Below are positions 33,966-45,500 of a DNA stretch of 64,000 nt, one piece after another; position 1 is the stretch's first letter, and the number at the start of each line of letters is the position of its first letter. This DNA comes from Cyathus striatus (lineage: Eukaryota > Basidiomycota > Agaricomycetes > Agaricales > Nidulariaceae): positions 1,426,001-1,490,000 of the forward strand of contig JAOVFP010000011.1 of the NCBI GenBank assembly GCA_025738555.1, written 5' to 3'. Position numbers and translations under genes: made by a program. Under the pieces are notes generated by a model. That model did not search any database and was not told the DNA's origin. It worked only from the letters and a program-made list of their open reading frames with translations.

Positions 33966-35602
33966 TACATAAAGCTGGGAAGACATTTGGGCCGGATGGT
34001 CTATCTAGGCGAAGGTATGTACCGGGGGATCGAACAGACTGGGTGTTTACGGATGAATCTGAGGGACGACGAAAAGCCAATACAATATATGAAAGCCAGA
34101 GACGGTGATCCAGACCCATTGAAGCTTGAAGAATTTTACGATGAGATCGACGATAGAACAGGATTTCTGTATGATATCGCCGAGGACATTGATTCGTTTA
34201 AGGATGAGCTAAACATGGCAAAGGAAGAATATCGTAAAGAACAGGAAATCAGACAACAGATAATAAATTCTGATAAATGTGCTCCGGCTCAGCGAACATA
34301 TCTGCAGCAATTCGTACAAGTCCCAGTAGTACCTGACCCAACCCTGAAAGATGACCCTGAACTAAGGCGTCGTATTCAGAAGATCACCGTAAGGAACAAG
34401 CGCGATTTATGGATCAACGCATAGAAAGCATGCGCGAACTCTTAGCAAATCCAAAGTCTGAAAGTAGTGAGTGGACTAAGGAGGACAAACGAAACCATGA
34501 GTTAGCTAGTAGGTTTTTATTGCGTAATGGTAAGTTGTATTACAAGGATGAGGAAGGACAACATAAGTTGTTTGTAGAAAAGGAAGAGCGCATGTATATG
34601 ATGAAGGCGGCACATGATACTTTAGGGCATCGCGGGGTATTTGCGACTACAGAACTATTAACACATAGATTTTGGTGGCCGCAGGTCTCTAACGATGTAC
34701 AATGGTACATAGCTACCTGTCATATTTGTCAGAAACAACAGAAACAATTGTTTGAGACAATGCCTGTCCTTACAGAAACACCGTCGATCTTTCAAATATT
34801 ACATACCGATGTATTAAACATGTCTACAAATAAATCTAATCAGTGTAAGTATATTGTTCACGGTCGCTGTGCTTTGTCATCATGGGCAGAAGCTAAAGCC
34901 ATCAGGAATGAAAATGCGCGCGCTATTGGAGAATGGCTGTTTGAAGACATCATATGTAGATGGGGGTGTATTCAGAAAATAGTGACGGATAACGGAACCG
35001 CGTTTTTACGAGCAGTTAAGTGGTTAAGGGAAAAATACAATATAACTGGTATATCCATATCCCCTTATAACTCGAGAGCTAACGGAACGATCGAACGACC
35101 CCATTGGGATTTGCGACAGATGCTTGTAAAAAGTTCAGAACCAGATTTATCTAAATGGTACTGGTTTTTGCCGCATGTTCTGTGGGCCGATCGTATGACC
35201 GCTAGGAAACGATTTGGTTGTTCTCCGTATTTTATAATTACTGGACAACACCCGGTGTTACCTTTGGATTTGCAAGAAGCTACTTGGTTTATACCAGCGC
35301 CGGATGGACTTATGTCTACAAGCGATTTAATTGGTCTACGAGCGAGGGCTTTAGCTAAACATGCGCAACATGTCGAAGATATGAGGAATAGGGTAACTAA
35401 GGAAAAGATAAGGCGGTTAGCCAAGATGGAGCAGGATGTACAACACAAAGTCAAGGAATGGATCTTTAGTCCAGGAGATCTTGTGCTCGTACGAAGTCCA
35501 AAAATAGGGAAACTTTCGAATTTGAAGAATCAAGTCAGGTACAACGGACCTTATGTTGTGGTATCACGTTCAAAAGGGGTAGTTATATTCTCTGTGAAAT
35601 GA
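33902..35602 (+). pseudogene. Gypsy II RNase H tail and integrase, frame broken
   Basis: RNase H ends with RWVDYIRTNFFFTLVHKAGK and FGPDGLSRR. A two-base loss near 34063-34066 and a one-base loss in TTT at 34406-34408 follow. From 34409 a 397-codon open stretch encodes integrase: an HHCC zinc domain (H..H in HDTLGHRGVF, then CHICQKQQ), and a DDE core with HTDVLNMS (Asp near 34806), IVTDNGTAFL (Asp near 34987) and TIERPHWDLRQ (Glu at 35093-35095). The C-terminal part has LVRSPKIGK and YNGPYVVVSR, the SH3-like segment. No chromodomain is seen. Confidence 0.85.
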
Positions 35603-35883
35603 ATGGGGCGATATTACAAAATAAGGTAGCTAGATTACGAGTAATACCGTATCTAGCTAGGAAAAGAATAGAGTTCTCAGAGGAAGTACAAAAGTTAATT
35701 GGGTTGACACCCGAACTTTTGGAAACCATGTTATCTGAAGAAGAAGACGAAACACCGTCTAAAATTCAGGAGGACTTACATTTCCGAAAAATCCGTCTGA
35801 AAGCGCGTGAAAGCGAGTCTTCAAGCGAAATGGGACCGGATATATTTGATGAGGTTATACCAAACTCGGAAGACTCAGATTAA
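35599..35883 (+). pseudogene. Gypsy II pol C-terminal extension
   Basis: The open frame continues pol after a break in AAA at 35597-35599. It begins NGAILQNKVARLRVIPYLAR and becomes acidic (SEEEDETPSK, ESSSEMGPDIFDE). It probably forms the polyprotein end. The stop at 35881-35883 is followed 45 bases later by a purine tract. Confidence 0.7.
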
Positions 35884-35927
35884 CGAGGGAAAGAACGCGG
35901 CATAATCAAAATATCATATAAAAAAGT

Positions 35928-35940
35928 TCGAGAGGGGGAT
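35928..35940 (+). promoter_or_regulatory. Relic polypurine tract directly after pol
   Basis: CGAGAGGGGGAT lies where the purine tract and 3' LTR start would be in a normal Gypsy element, but no LTR follows; the antisense genes do. It suggests the extra 4.2 kb was added between pol and the 3' LTR. Confidence 0.45.
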
Positions 35941-36108
35941 GCTACATGTGCGGGGATCGTGCTACAAGCCTATTCTACCGTTACCATACAGTGTCCTCGC
36001 CCATAACAGTCCCTATTCGCGTCTAAGTCCCTTAGCTAGTCACAGGTACAACTTAATCTATAAATAAATCAATAGAAGTTACTAGTGATTTATAAATAGA
36101 TAACGGAG

Positions 36109-37357
36109 TCAAAGCTTACCAGAGGAACCACGAGCGTCAGAGTACCGAAGGTATCTCTCGATGTCCGCGTTGGTGTCAATGAAGGTCTTGTAAAGCTGCT
36201 GAATGCTTTGAGCCGTGCACATCAGAGTCTCGGCCCGGTGCATCCCCATCAAATGGGAAGGCACGGGCACCTGATCAATCCTATTTAGGCTCAGCAGGTG
36301 GTCCATCACGGACCGAGCAAAAGTAAGACACTCGGAGGGGGTACCTAAGGACAGTAAAGTGGTTAGAAATGGATAAGCTAAGTAAAAGACGGATACGTAC
36401 GAGGAAGAGGAAGCACCAAGCGAGGGCGCTTGCGAGAACCCTCATCTTTGTCAGTTTTGGGATGCTTCCCTTTACGAAGGCGCTCAGCTTGACGATAAGC
36501 GGGACTATTGCGATCAAGATTGGGGATCACGTCGAAAGATAATTTCACCACCTCCGGGCGAGTAGAAGACTGGAGTTATTAAATTAAATTTTCATTTGAT
36601 AAGAAACTTTAAAAATAACTCACAGATGCTTTGGCCTCGTCGTCAACCTCCATTGCATTGAAGCGCTTAGTTAAGTTACGAACACGAGGGTTAGTATGCT
36701 TCTGTCGCGTAGAAAGTCAAGCTACGATACCTCAGCGTCAACGACAGAGGAAGTTGGAGAAGTCGTACTGGTCATGTGCGTACCCTTATCATCATCCGCA
36801 TCGGCAACAACGTCGGAACCCTTGCTGGAAATCTAAGGAGATCTTGGTTAATAAAATACAAAAGTGTTAGCTAGGATAACTTACGGGACGACGAGAGGTA
36901 ACAGGTGTCGCAGGTGGCGCAGTTGGAGCAGGAATGATGTCGGGAATGAGAATGGCGGCAATAGCCTCAGCAGCACGGACCCTTGGCTCAATTACAGCCC
37001 AAGCCTGCTCAAGGAGAGCAAAGAGGCCCGCCGGCTTCGCCAATTTGTACCGGTTCTCGAGAAAAATATAGAGCGAACGGGTCTTTCTCACGACCTCCTC
37101 AACGACGGAGTGTTCGAGCATTGCAGGGAAAACCTCGGCATATTCTAACATCATTTCCTAGAAAAGAGGTACGATTAGCTAGCAACCGGTACAATAGTAA
37201 AGTGAACACTTACGAGCGTAGCGGCCTCCTTGCGTAACTCAGTACGAAGTTGGATGCTAGACATCGTGTCGCGCTGGGCTTGCCAGTGCCCCGTCTTCGT
37301 GCGTAAACCACGAGCGGCGTCAAGAAATGCGGCTTCAGATGGGAAATTGTCGGCCAT
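36109..37357 (-). pseudogene. Antisense cargo gene X1 in Gypsy II (about 343 codons, one break)
   Basis: Minus-strand exons 37357-37214, 37157-36885, 36832-36624, 36569-36401, 36344-36109, with donors GTAAGT, GTAAGT, GTGAGT and GTACGT and AG acceptors. The product starts MADNFPSEAAFLDAARGLRT and is mostly helical (ALLEQAWAVIEPRVRAAEAI), then Pro-rich, then NPRVRNLTKRFNAMEVDDEA, a basic KGKHPKTDKDEGSRKRPR (possible nuclear signal) and a helical C-terminus. Exon 3 loses one base near 36728 and also has a TGA at 36717-36719 in the resumed frame. I do not recognise the family. Because the gene is antisense to the genomic RNA, its introns would survive retrotransposition. Confidence 0.65.
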
Positions 37358-38043
37358 TACGGTGACGAAAAAGTAGAGTGGAAAAGTGGGAAGTAAGCAG
37401 AAAAATAGGAGAGAACGGTAACAGGAATGCTGAAGACCAGCGAGGAAACTGCAGGGTTTTTATACCATCCAACAGCGAGCTATACGCGAAAGAAGACATA
37501 AGCTAATTACTAAAATTGAGATCAGTGTCTAGACAAAACGTGTATCGCACTGTTCATGACTTCTGATAGCTAGCACATTGCCCGGCAGGTACGCCGAGGA
37601 CGGCTTTTATTGTTGGAGGGGGGGAGAGAGTAGGCTCACGGAGCTGAAATTTTGAAATCGCATGAACAGTACGCTAGGCGCAACGAGTTTAGAAAAATAG
37701 TGATGAAGTCAATCACGACATGTGCATAATCTAAGTGGATGTATATGGAAAGTCCACTATAACTCCGAGATGAGATCTTTTAATTTCGGCATCACTCAGC
37801 GGGATAAGACGCATCACGCATCAAAAGGTACGCATCAATATGACTTCAAGCACTCAGACTCTCGTTGAACAACGACTAGTTAATGAGATAGCAGTTGTTA
37901 AAATTCTTGAGAAGTACTGATGGATGTAAAACACACATTCACACATGTAAGACCAAGAAAGAGCAATTTATTTTATGAAAAACCCATAAAAAAGGGCGTG
38001 TACATCGATGCGAGTATTTAAAAATGTTCATAAGAGCAACTAC
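37358..38043. other. Spacer between the two antisense genes, with a purine tract
   Basis: Presumed promoter region of X1 and 3' flank of X2. Bases 37613-37630 are a pure purine run (GGAGGGGGGGGAGAGAG type), similar to the tracts at 35928 and 40111. Otherwise nothing recognised. Confidence 0.5.
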
Positions 38044-39833
38044 CTAATCTGCCTTTATCAAATCAACCTTATGCTCAGTGTTTCCTTCACGCGTAGCCCT
38101 AACAGAAGAAGATCCGGAAGGACCAGGAACGTTGCCGGAATGATCTTCGAGAGAAAGGGGGTACAACTGACGGTTAGTGAAGAGCCCACCCAATTCGCTA
38201 AGGTTGCGAGCACGAAGGGAATGAGAAAAGTCCCAGATCGCAACGGTTTCTTTAGCATTGGGAAATTTGGCAATTTCCTCAGTAGAAGTGGCGCGCAAGT
38301 TGAAAGTATGAAGTGCGAATGCACGTTCCAAGGCGGTCTCGAGAGAAAGGAAATCTCTACAGTTCGGGAGCCAAGGATCAAGAGCGGTGGCTAGTTCCCT
38401 AAGGTTGTCAAGGTTGTCGGGAGTAAAGTCAGGGGAAATGCCATGAACGGCATGCAAGTGGTCGAAAGAGTGAAGGAAGGCAATATCTTCCAACCGACGA
38501 ACCACAGCAATACAGTTCTGAGCATACTCCACTTGCTCTAACTCAGCAGCCAACGAAGCACGATAAGCGCGTGTACGACTAACGTCGAGGGCACGACATG
38601 CATGATTCAGACCTGCAACCAGAAAAGAAGTTAGGGAATGATAAAAGAAGGAAAAAGAGAAATACGTACCGAGGATAGAGGAATTACCAACGCAATGAGC
38701 AATAGACAGAGCGAACTCGGTGTTGGGAGGAGGAACAGAAAAGGTGCAGTGAGAGGTCGATACAGAAGCGCAGGCACCGCACTTAAGGCCAAAACCACGG
38801 AAAACGCATTCTCGGCCCTGGGATATGCAATTAGTACACGTGTGGGCACCAAAATGCTGGATCAGCTCGAGGAGATTATTCTCGAGAAGCTCAACATTGA
38901 TTGGCTCGTTCGAGACCAGCTGAGGCATTTCCTCAGGGGTACGCTTGACCGTCTTCGTACCAGTAGTCTTGGACGATGCCTTCGAGGCCTTGGAAGACCT
39001 GGAGGCCTTAGCTTTAGCCGGGTCCATGACAGCGACTTGAGGAGATCGAGTGTACCGGGAAGTGGAAGCCGGAGCAGATGTGGTAGAACGGTCACGAAGA
39101 TGGTAGCTGGAAGCAGAAGCAGGCTCTGGTTCACTAGCAGCTACAGAAGGAGTAGCAGCTAAATAAGCAAGTCAGAAAATAAAGAAAAATAAAAATAAAA
39201 AGATGCTCACGCTCAGGCAGAGGAGTAACTTTTTCCGGAGAATCAACGACTCCCACTCCACCAAAGTATTTGCGGCGCTTGGACGCTGGAGCAAAAGTAG
39301 TGGGGGGTTTAGGAGCGGCCTTGCGTTTACCAGAGGCGACGGTGGAAAGATCAAGTCGGAGGGGAACGTTGTCTTCTAAAATAAAGCAATTAGCGTTAGC
39401 AACATTGGATAAGAAGAAAAAGAGACATACCGAGGAGTTCATCCTCTTCCTCCATAACCGGAGAAGGAGGGGCGGTGGAGGCATCTAGAGTTGAGAAGGG
39501 AAGAGCGGGATCTTCAGGAGCGGCCATGGGTAAATCCATATCAGGAAAAGAAGAGGCGGCCATAGCATCGGCGTCAGCACGCCTAGTAGCCTCCTCTTCC
39601 TCAGCGCGCCTCGCATTTTCTTCCGCCTCGGCAACCCTCTTAGCCTTCTCTTCGTCGGCCCGCCTCGCTGCCTCTGCTTCCTCAGCTTCAACCCGACGCG
39701 CCTCCTCTTCCGCACGTTGCTGTACCTCGGCAATTGCCTCCATCAAGGCCTTCGCTGCTGCTTCAGTAGCCGCCTTTGCAGCAATTTCTTGGCATAGAGC
39801 CATGTCTTCGGGTGAGATTTTGAATGCAGACAT
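38044..39833 (-). CDS. Antisense cargo gene X2 in Gypsy II: protein with Zn2Cys6-spaced cluster (541 aa)
   Basis: Exons 39833-39431, 39375-39211, 39158-38670, 38612-38044; introns carry GTATGT, GTGAGC and GTACGT donors and a CTAAC branch site in the first. The last intron (57 bp) is in frame, so exons 3-4 also read as one open frame. Residues 1-135 contain a strong Ala/Glu/Arg coiled-coil (EEEARRVEAEEAEAARRADE). A basic Ser/Lys region follows (SKASKASSKTTGTKTVKR). At about 297-323 the cysteines read C-x2-C-x6-C-x8-C-x2-C-x7-C, the spacing of fungal Zn2Cys6 DNA-binding clusters, though the basic residues between Cys2 and Cys3 are few. The C-terminal 190 residues are helical. Start at 39833 preferred over an in-frame ATG at 39887. 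The frame is intact in an element whose own pol is broken. Function unknown. Confidence 0.78.
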
Positions 39834-40110
39834 ATCGCGAGAAAAATGGATAAGCAGAGTAATAGTAAAAGCAGGGGGGGTAAACAAACGAGAGATGTTT
39901 GAGAAAAAGAGGAGCCACGAGATAACAGTAGATTAAATAGGAGCACGGTGTCGGCGATAAGACAAGCACCGTTTTGTTTGTTGGAGTCATAAGTTAAGCT
40001 CGGGTTTCCATACGAGATAAACATAAGGCGGGGACTTCATATTAGGTTTTTAGAGGCGTGTGAACGGCGATCGTACTCAAAGGAACGGTGACTGAGGACA
40101 GTCATTTATT

Positions 40111-40124
40111 GGTTGGGGGGGAGA
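40111..40124 (+). promoter_or_regulatory. Polypurine tract before the 3' LTR
   Basis: GGTTGGGGGGGAGA immediately precedes the 3' LTR and is the expected plus-strand primer for reverse transcription. Confidence 0.7.
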
Positions 40125-41192
40125 TAATACGCCTAGCGTACTTCTACCTACTATAAAAACATTATTTCTATATTCTACGCGCTACTTACAAACAGTATAA
40201 TATATCTGGGTTGTAATTATTAGCTAAGGTAGAGGTCCCGGACCGTTAGCTAGCGTGGGAACGACTCGCGCTAATAAGGGACATAACTAGCCTAAGTAGG
40301 AAAGCGTCTAAGAATAGAAACACCGAGGTCAGAGCTTATTCTCGACATCGGTGGGAAATAGTTACCAGTAAGGCCGGAGATCGAGCTAAGCGCGCGTCTA
40401 TTCTAATAATAGGATATCGAAGCTATGTTATCGCGTCATAGGAAAAGGCATGAGCACTAGACCCACGGCAGTTGCCGCTATCTAACCACGCTGTACCAGC
40501 GCTGTGCATCAGCACGCCATAGGCGCCTAGCCTGGCCTGAGATCCGGCATTCCCGGCAGGCTGATTCAGCGGTTCCCATTTCCACGAGTCAAAGCGCGCG
40601 GCATCACGCCTCCGTATGGAGCGTTCTTCCTGCAGGACGATTTATTGTTCTTCGCTATCTTCCCATATGAACGCATTCTTGGCGCTCGTATGTTTGTACA
40701 TGCGTGAATTACTCTGGTCCATCCCAGACGTCTGTATCCAGTCCAAAAGTCTATCTTACTGCTTAGCTAATATGTAAATTACTGTATTTGTCCTAACTAT
40801 ATAGTTCCTCTAGCCGTAGTCCTGTATGATATTTAATAGGTAGAGTAAAGTAGAGGGAGAGCAGTCTCCTGTGCCCCGAGAAATACCATTAAGCAGTTCT
40901 GCGAGAGTATTTGTGCGAGCTTGAGATTCTGAGTGTAACGAGAGTCAAAGTCCTAAGCCCATGCTAAGTCCGAGATTAAGGAACGCGCATCAAACGCGCA
41001 TCAAAGCGTTCGCTAAGCACGCATTCCATCTTGTGCGTCGGTCTTCGACACCATTTACTTTACCTTACTTCGCCCGGACGCGTCCTGCATCCGAGTCTTA
41101 CCCACCGAGCACTTTCTTAGTGAGCGTACGTGGTGTGAGTGAAATTATACATATTTTAATTTATACTACGTTGCGCTAAACTAGGTACTTTA
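40125..41192 (+). repeat. 3' LTR of Gypsy II
   Basis: 1068 bp with no insertion or deletion against the 5' LTR. It has one CpG loss of its own, A at 40194 where the 5' LTR has G at 27697. It is followed by the target duplication CTAC. Confidence 0.95.
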
Positions 41193-41196
41193 CTAC

Positions 41197-41947
41197 TCTC
41201 TTGTACATTGAGAAATTCAGAACTTCATTGATTGCTACAACCAAAAATGGCTAAATCTAAGATGCAGACTCCCACACTCTAGAAGGAAGATAATGCTGCA
41301 GCTGTATGCAGCACATCCAAAGCATAAAACCATGCTATATATCTATTTTAAAGCCCTCTGTATTGATTGGGACTCTTTTTTAAATGTCATTTTCACTCAT
41401 TTCTATACTATTTCACCAATCTACACACCAGAGTGGTACAAAGAGGTGGTTTCAAGGTGTACATTGAACTGCTTGTATCTTTCATAAATGGTAGAAAGAT
41501 GCTATAAAAATTATAATGCGGAATACATACAATCATTACATTATTATTCAAGTTTGAACGTAATTTTAGCGATTTTATTTTGTTTATAAACTGTAGATCT
41601 ATCCAAAACCTCTACTTTTCATTTTTTCATTCTAATATATCAAATATTGGATGCCTCAGGCCAGATCAAGCACTGTAATTAATCATTATAAGTAGAATAA
41701 ATACTTGTTAATATTTTACAGCTGTTTGTGAAGTATAATGTGCAAATTTGTGGCTTCAAACATCGAAATTGTTGTTATTCATGGAATGAAGATGATATTT
41801 AGTTGTTAAGTCCAAGTAAGTCTGATAAGCTTAGTTCAGCTGCTAGACAAGCCCTGATATTATTAATAAGGGATGGCTGAGTTCCCGAGTTCCTGAGACA
41901 GTACAGTATTCCATACCATTACTTCAACAGCACTTCACAGCTTCACC
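41197..41947. other. Intergenic, AT-rich, nothing recognised
   Basis: No gene-like frame longer than 65 codons and no repeat matching elsewhere in the window. Confidence 0.5.
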
Positions 41948-42310
41948 ATGAACATCATTAACTTGCTATCTTTTCTTACTGTATCCTTGGATCTCAGCAG
42001 CGTTGCATGTGTAATACCTACATCACAGTACAAAGGCAGGGATCTCTATGCTGTGGAGCTTCAGGAGAGAGACCTGCTCTTCGCTGAGGACCTTCAAACT
42101 AGATCACTCCATAGCAAAGATCTCCTGGAATATAGAGAACACAATGACAGCTTCAATTTCCAAAGTTGCCAATACACTGGTCTTGAGAATAGAGATTATG
42201 ATACTGACCCAGAAGTAGTGATGTTAACAGCCCAGCTCAGGACCATCAAGCTGCTGAGCCAAGCTGTATTTGAGCTGAGCCGAGCTGTAAATAAGGCTAA
42301 CAGCTATTAG
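41948..42310 (+). CDS. Possible small secreted protein (120 aa)
   Basis: The frame begins with a likely signal peptide (MNIINLLSFLTVSLDLSSVA). The mature part contains repeated charged units of the type LQERDLLFAEDL and LQTRSLHSKDLL, reminiscent of RDL/ARD repeats in small secreted proteins of mushrooms. A short CT-rich leader precedes the ATG. The C-terminal 25 codons run into AGCTGAGC-type repeat DNA that also occurs near 45900, so the original stop may have been lost. No function known. Confidence 0.4.
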   Translation: MNIINLLSFLTVSLDLSSVACVIPTSQYKGRDLYAVELQERDLLFAEDLQTRSLHSKDLLEYREHNDSFNFQSCQYTGLENRDYDTDPEVVMLTAQLRTIKLLSQAVFELSRAVNKANSY

Positions 42311-42567
42311 CTGTGGCTGGCCACTTGCTAACAGCTTGAGTAGACCCTCCAATTCCTTCCAATCTTGGACTTCCCATCTAGCCACATGAGAATAACAGAG
42401 GCTAATTTTGATGGTTTGACAGGGTTGACTTAGGGTTAAGTGCCACATTGGCAGCCCTAACTGCACCTCATTTTCTCTTCATCTTCCAACCACCTTCACA
42501 GAAGTAAGTAGTGTAGAAAGTAGTGTGTGCTAAAGCATATAATGTGGTATATAGTATTTGTAAAATA

Positions 42568-45500
42568 AGATAGTGGTATTAATGTTCCAGCACCCTTACA
42601 TAAGCTGGTTATGTAAGCGCCAAGAGGTGAAAAATGTCCAGTTCAAAAAAATCCAAATTATTGAGTGCCAGGAATCGGCTCGGATGAGCTCTGTAGAGTA
42701 GAGATTTCATGATATTTGTATTATACAGTAAGATTAGACATATATTGATGATATTCACTCTTAAGATAAGCTGCCATTTCTGGAGGAAGCACCCAGTGAC
42801 CATGGTACCTTCTATTAGCCCACACTGCCTCAGGCCCTGTCAGGCTCTGGTCATATGCGCTGATAAAGCGCACCAAATGGTTGGCATATTTAAAATTAAA
42901 TAAGTATGAGAATTATTGCAATGGATTTGTGCATACCAAAGAATTTGAAGTTGTGGGATGTCATCCAGACATGCAATGACATTATTTTCCATTGCATTGA
43001 TATCAGAAGTTCTGAGAGTGTGTCTGTATCGTAGTTTAGCTGCACCCCAATACTGTTCAATAAAGTTGAGCTCACAGTGATACTTTGGATAGAAGTCACA
43101 TATATGACCTCATGATGTGATGTATTCTTCCAGATGTGACTTCTGATTGATGAAGTCTGGCTGGGAAAAAAGAAGTTGACAGCAACAGCAGTCAGTTCTT
43201 CCTTCCTCACACTTAAACCCCCCACATTCAGCACACATTCCACCCTCTCATGGCCATAGACCATGCTCTTTTATAATCTGTTCCATACCCTTGAACCAGC
43301 CTCCCATGGTAGGATGATTATCTGGGTAGTAGAAGTCTTGTGGTGTGTTGTCTGACCCAAACACTGTGGACCGCATTTTTGGTCCATTTTTATGGTGAGT
43401 CCAGTTACAGTTTGGGTTCTTCACCATTCAATGTGCTGAAAGGGCATCTGGGGCACATCTTTGATGACTAGGAGCATTATCAAACATGAAAAATCCTGTG
43501 GCCTTCCCCTCTGTTTTTGCCTTGAAAATATCAATTGCTTTTGTGACTTGTTCAAGCAGGTGCTCCAAGGTGAAGTAACCATCTCGATTTTTCCTGCCTT
43601 GAAAACTATGTGCGCACTCCTGTTCTAGTGAGTTAAAACACATAAAATTAACATATTTAATACTAACTGATCTTCATGAAGTAAAAAACCCCATTCTGGT
43701 GCAAGAAACTTGGAAATCATCAATGAAACCCCTTTGCCTTTTGGCTCTGCAACCGGCTTACTGGCTGGATGGAGCCATAAAGTCTTTCATCAGTCATTGG
43801 CATAGAAGGTAGACTTGTCATGTGTGACTAGGATCAGTTGAAAGTGTGATTCTCCTTGTGGAACTGGGAATGGAATCAGTGAGTATAAAATATTTCTGTC
43901 ATTGTCATAAATGACAAATCATTGTTCATACTCCTTCCAACGTTTACAGAAGGCCTCTTGATACACCACTATATCCACCCTCTCATGACCATCAATATAC
44001 ATCCCATTTCGCTTTTTTGTATACCTCCAGCTCAGCTTATTTAACCACCATTGAGGAGTCCACTCTGATATTCCTCAGGCCGAGGTACAACTTGTACCTC
44101 AGGAGTTGCAACATACTGACAACACTATGAGCACTTATATAACCTTTTTTTGAGACCTCAAGAAGGTGAAGTTGAAGCTCATGTGCAAAATATTCATCCT
44201 CAAGAATGGAAATATTGTATGCTCCATATTGATGAAGAGGAAGCTTCTCATTGTGAAGATAATTTGCAATCCAAGTTCGTATATTTCAGGCATAATTAAT
44301 TCCATGTCCTGCTGCCTTTGCTGAAATCATAGAAGCTTCTCACCAGGTGTAGTTCAACTCCAAGTCAAGAAACAAATTCAATGCTCCAACCATAGCTGTA
44401 ATCCACTTTCAGAAGAAGAGATCAATTGTCTTGGCATTACTCTTTATTGTGAGCTTTAGCTTTGCATTGAGAAGAGCTGTGCGATTTGAACTACTAAATG
44501 CCTGTAGTAGTTTCTCACTCTTGGTCACTGGACTTGTATCTGAACTTGGTATGTGATGGCACATTTCTGCAAGAAGCTCTTTAACATGAGCTTCAGCTGC
44601 TTTCTTCTCCATGCTTGCTGCCTCTGTATGTTCAACTGGCTCTGTGCTATTTGATGGTGAAAGTACCCACTGTATGCTTTCTTCAATATTGACATCTTGT
44701 GTGTTTAACACATCAACCAACTGCTCCATGCTGTTTCTGGCATTGCTTTCATCACTGATACTTAATGTATCTGTTGTGTTGGAGGTTGGTTCTGTGACCA
44801 TATTGTTTTTATTGAAGAACCATGATATAAATGGTTGTGATCCAGCTTCAGCAATTTTGCGTCACTTTGAAGCCCACCATTTCTTTGTTTGAACAGCATT
44901 ATTGGTATAGTGTTTCTTCCATTTTGGTTTCAGTTCAGCTACTTTTCATTGTGCTTTTAGTGCCACTTCCTGTGCTTCTTGAAGCAGGGCAGTAAAACAA
45001 AGCACCTTTGCTTCCATTTGGATCTCAGCTTCTTCATCAGGATCATGATTACCATCTTCTTCTGGGTCCAATTCTTCAGAGTCAGACAAGTCAAAATCAT
45101 CAGAAACTGTCTCTTTACAAGTCAGTAAGTGTATTCATCCTTTTGAAGTTGTACATGCACCATATCCTGGTGTGTACTCATCATCTTCACTGTCTGTAAC
45201 CTCCTCTACAGTGGCCTGCAGCCCTCCTGATACCCCTGCTGCACTGCATGATTCTTTTGATTTACTGGAACCTTTTGTCAAGTTTGACAAGCAGTTTATT
45301 GTGCTTTTGGGATGTCTACCCATGTTTTTGATGTCTATATCCCCTTGTTTTTCGTCCATATGAGGGGGTTGCTGACACTTTGAACAGTCATGTGACCTGA
45401 TTATATAAGCTGCAAAATGTTGGGGGACAAAAATTCAAAGAGGCTTCTAACTGATCTGTAGCATAATAATAAGACATTTTGAACAACTTTATATAAAAAA

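Larger units (their letters stand above)
27628..41192 (+). mobile_element. Ty3/Gypsy retrotransposon II, complete, 13.6 kb, with antisense cargo genes
   Basis: Two LTRs of exactly 1068 bp (27628-28695, 40125-41192) enclose an 11.4-kb interior. The flanks are a 4-bp duplication CTAC (27624-27627, 41193-41196; a following T makes 5 bp possible). Order on the plus strand is LTR, primer site, gag, protease, RT, RNase H, integrase, then a 4.2-kb block with two minus-strand genes, a purine tract and the 3' LTR. The LTRs differ at four positions, so the insertion is recent. The gag-pol frame is broken about twelve times and this copy needs help in trans, unless the breaks are assembly errors. Confidence 0.93.

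Noticed and set aside
38044..39027. X2 as a single 327-residue ORF
   Set aside because: It contains a 57-bp in-frame intron with good splice sites and lacks the upstream exons that join in phase.
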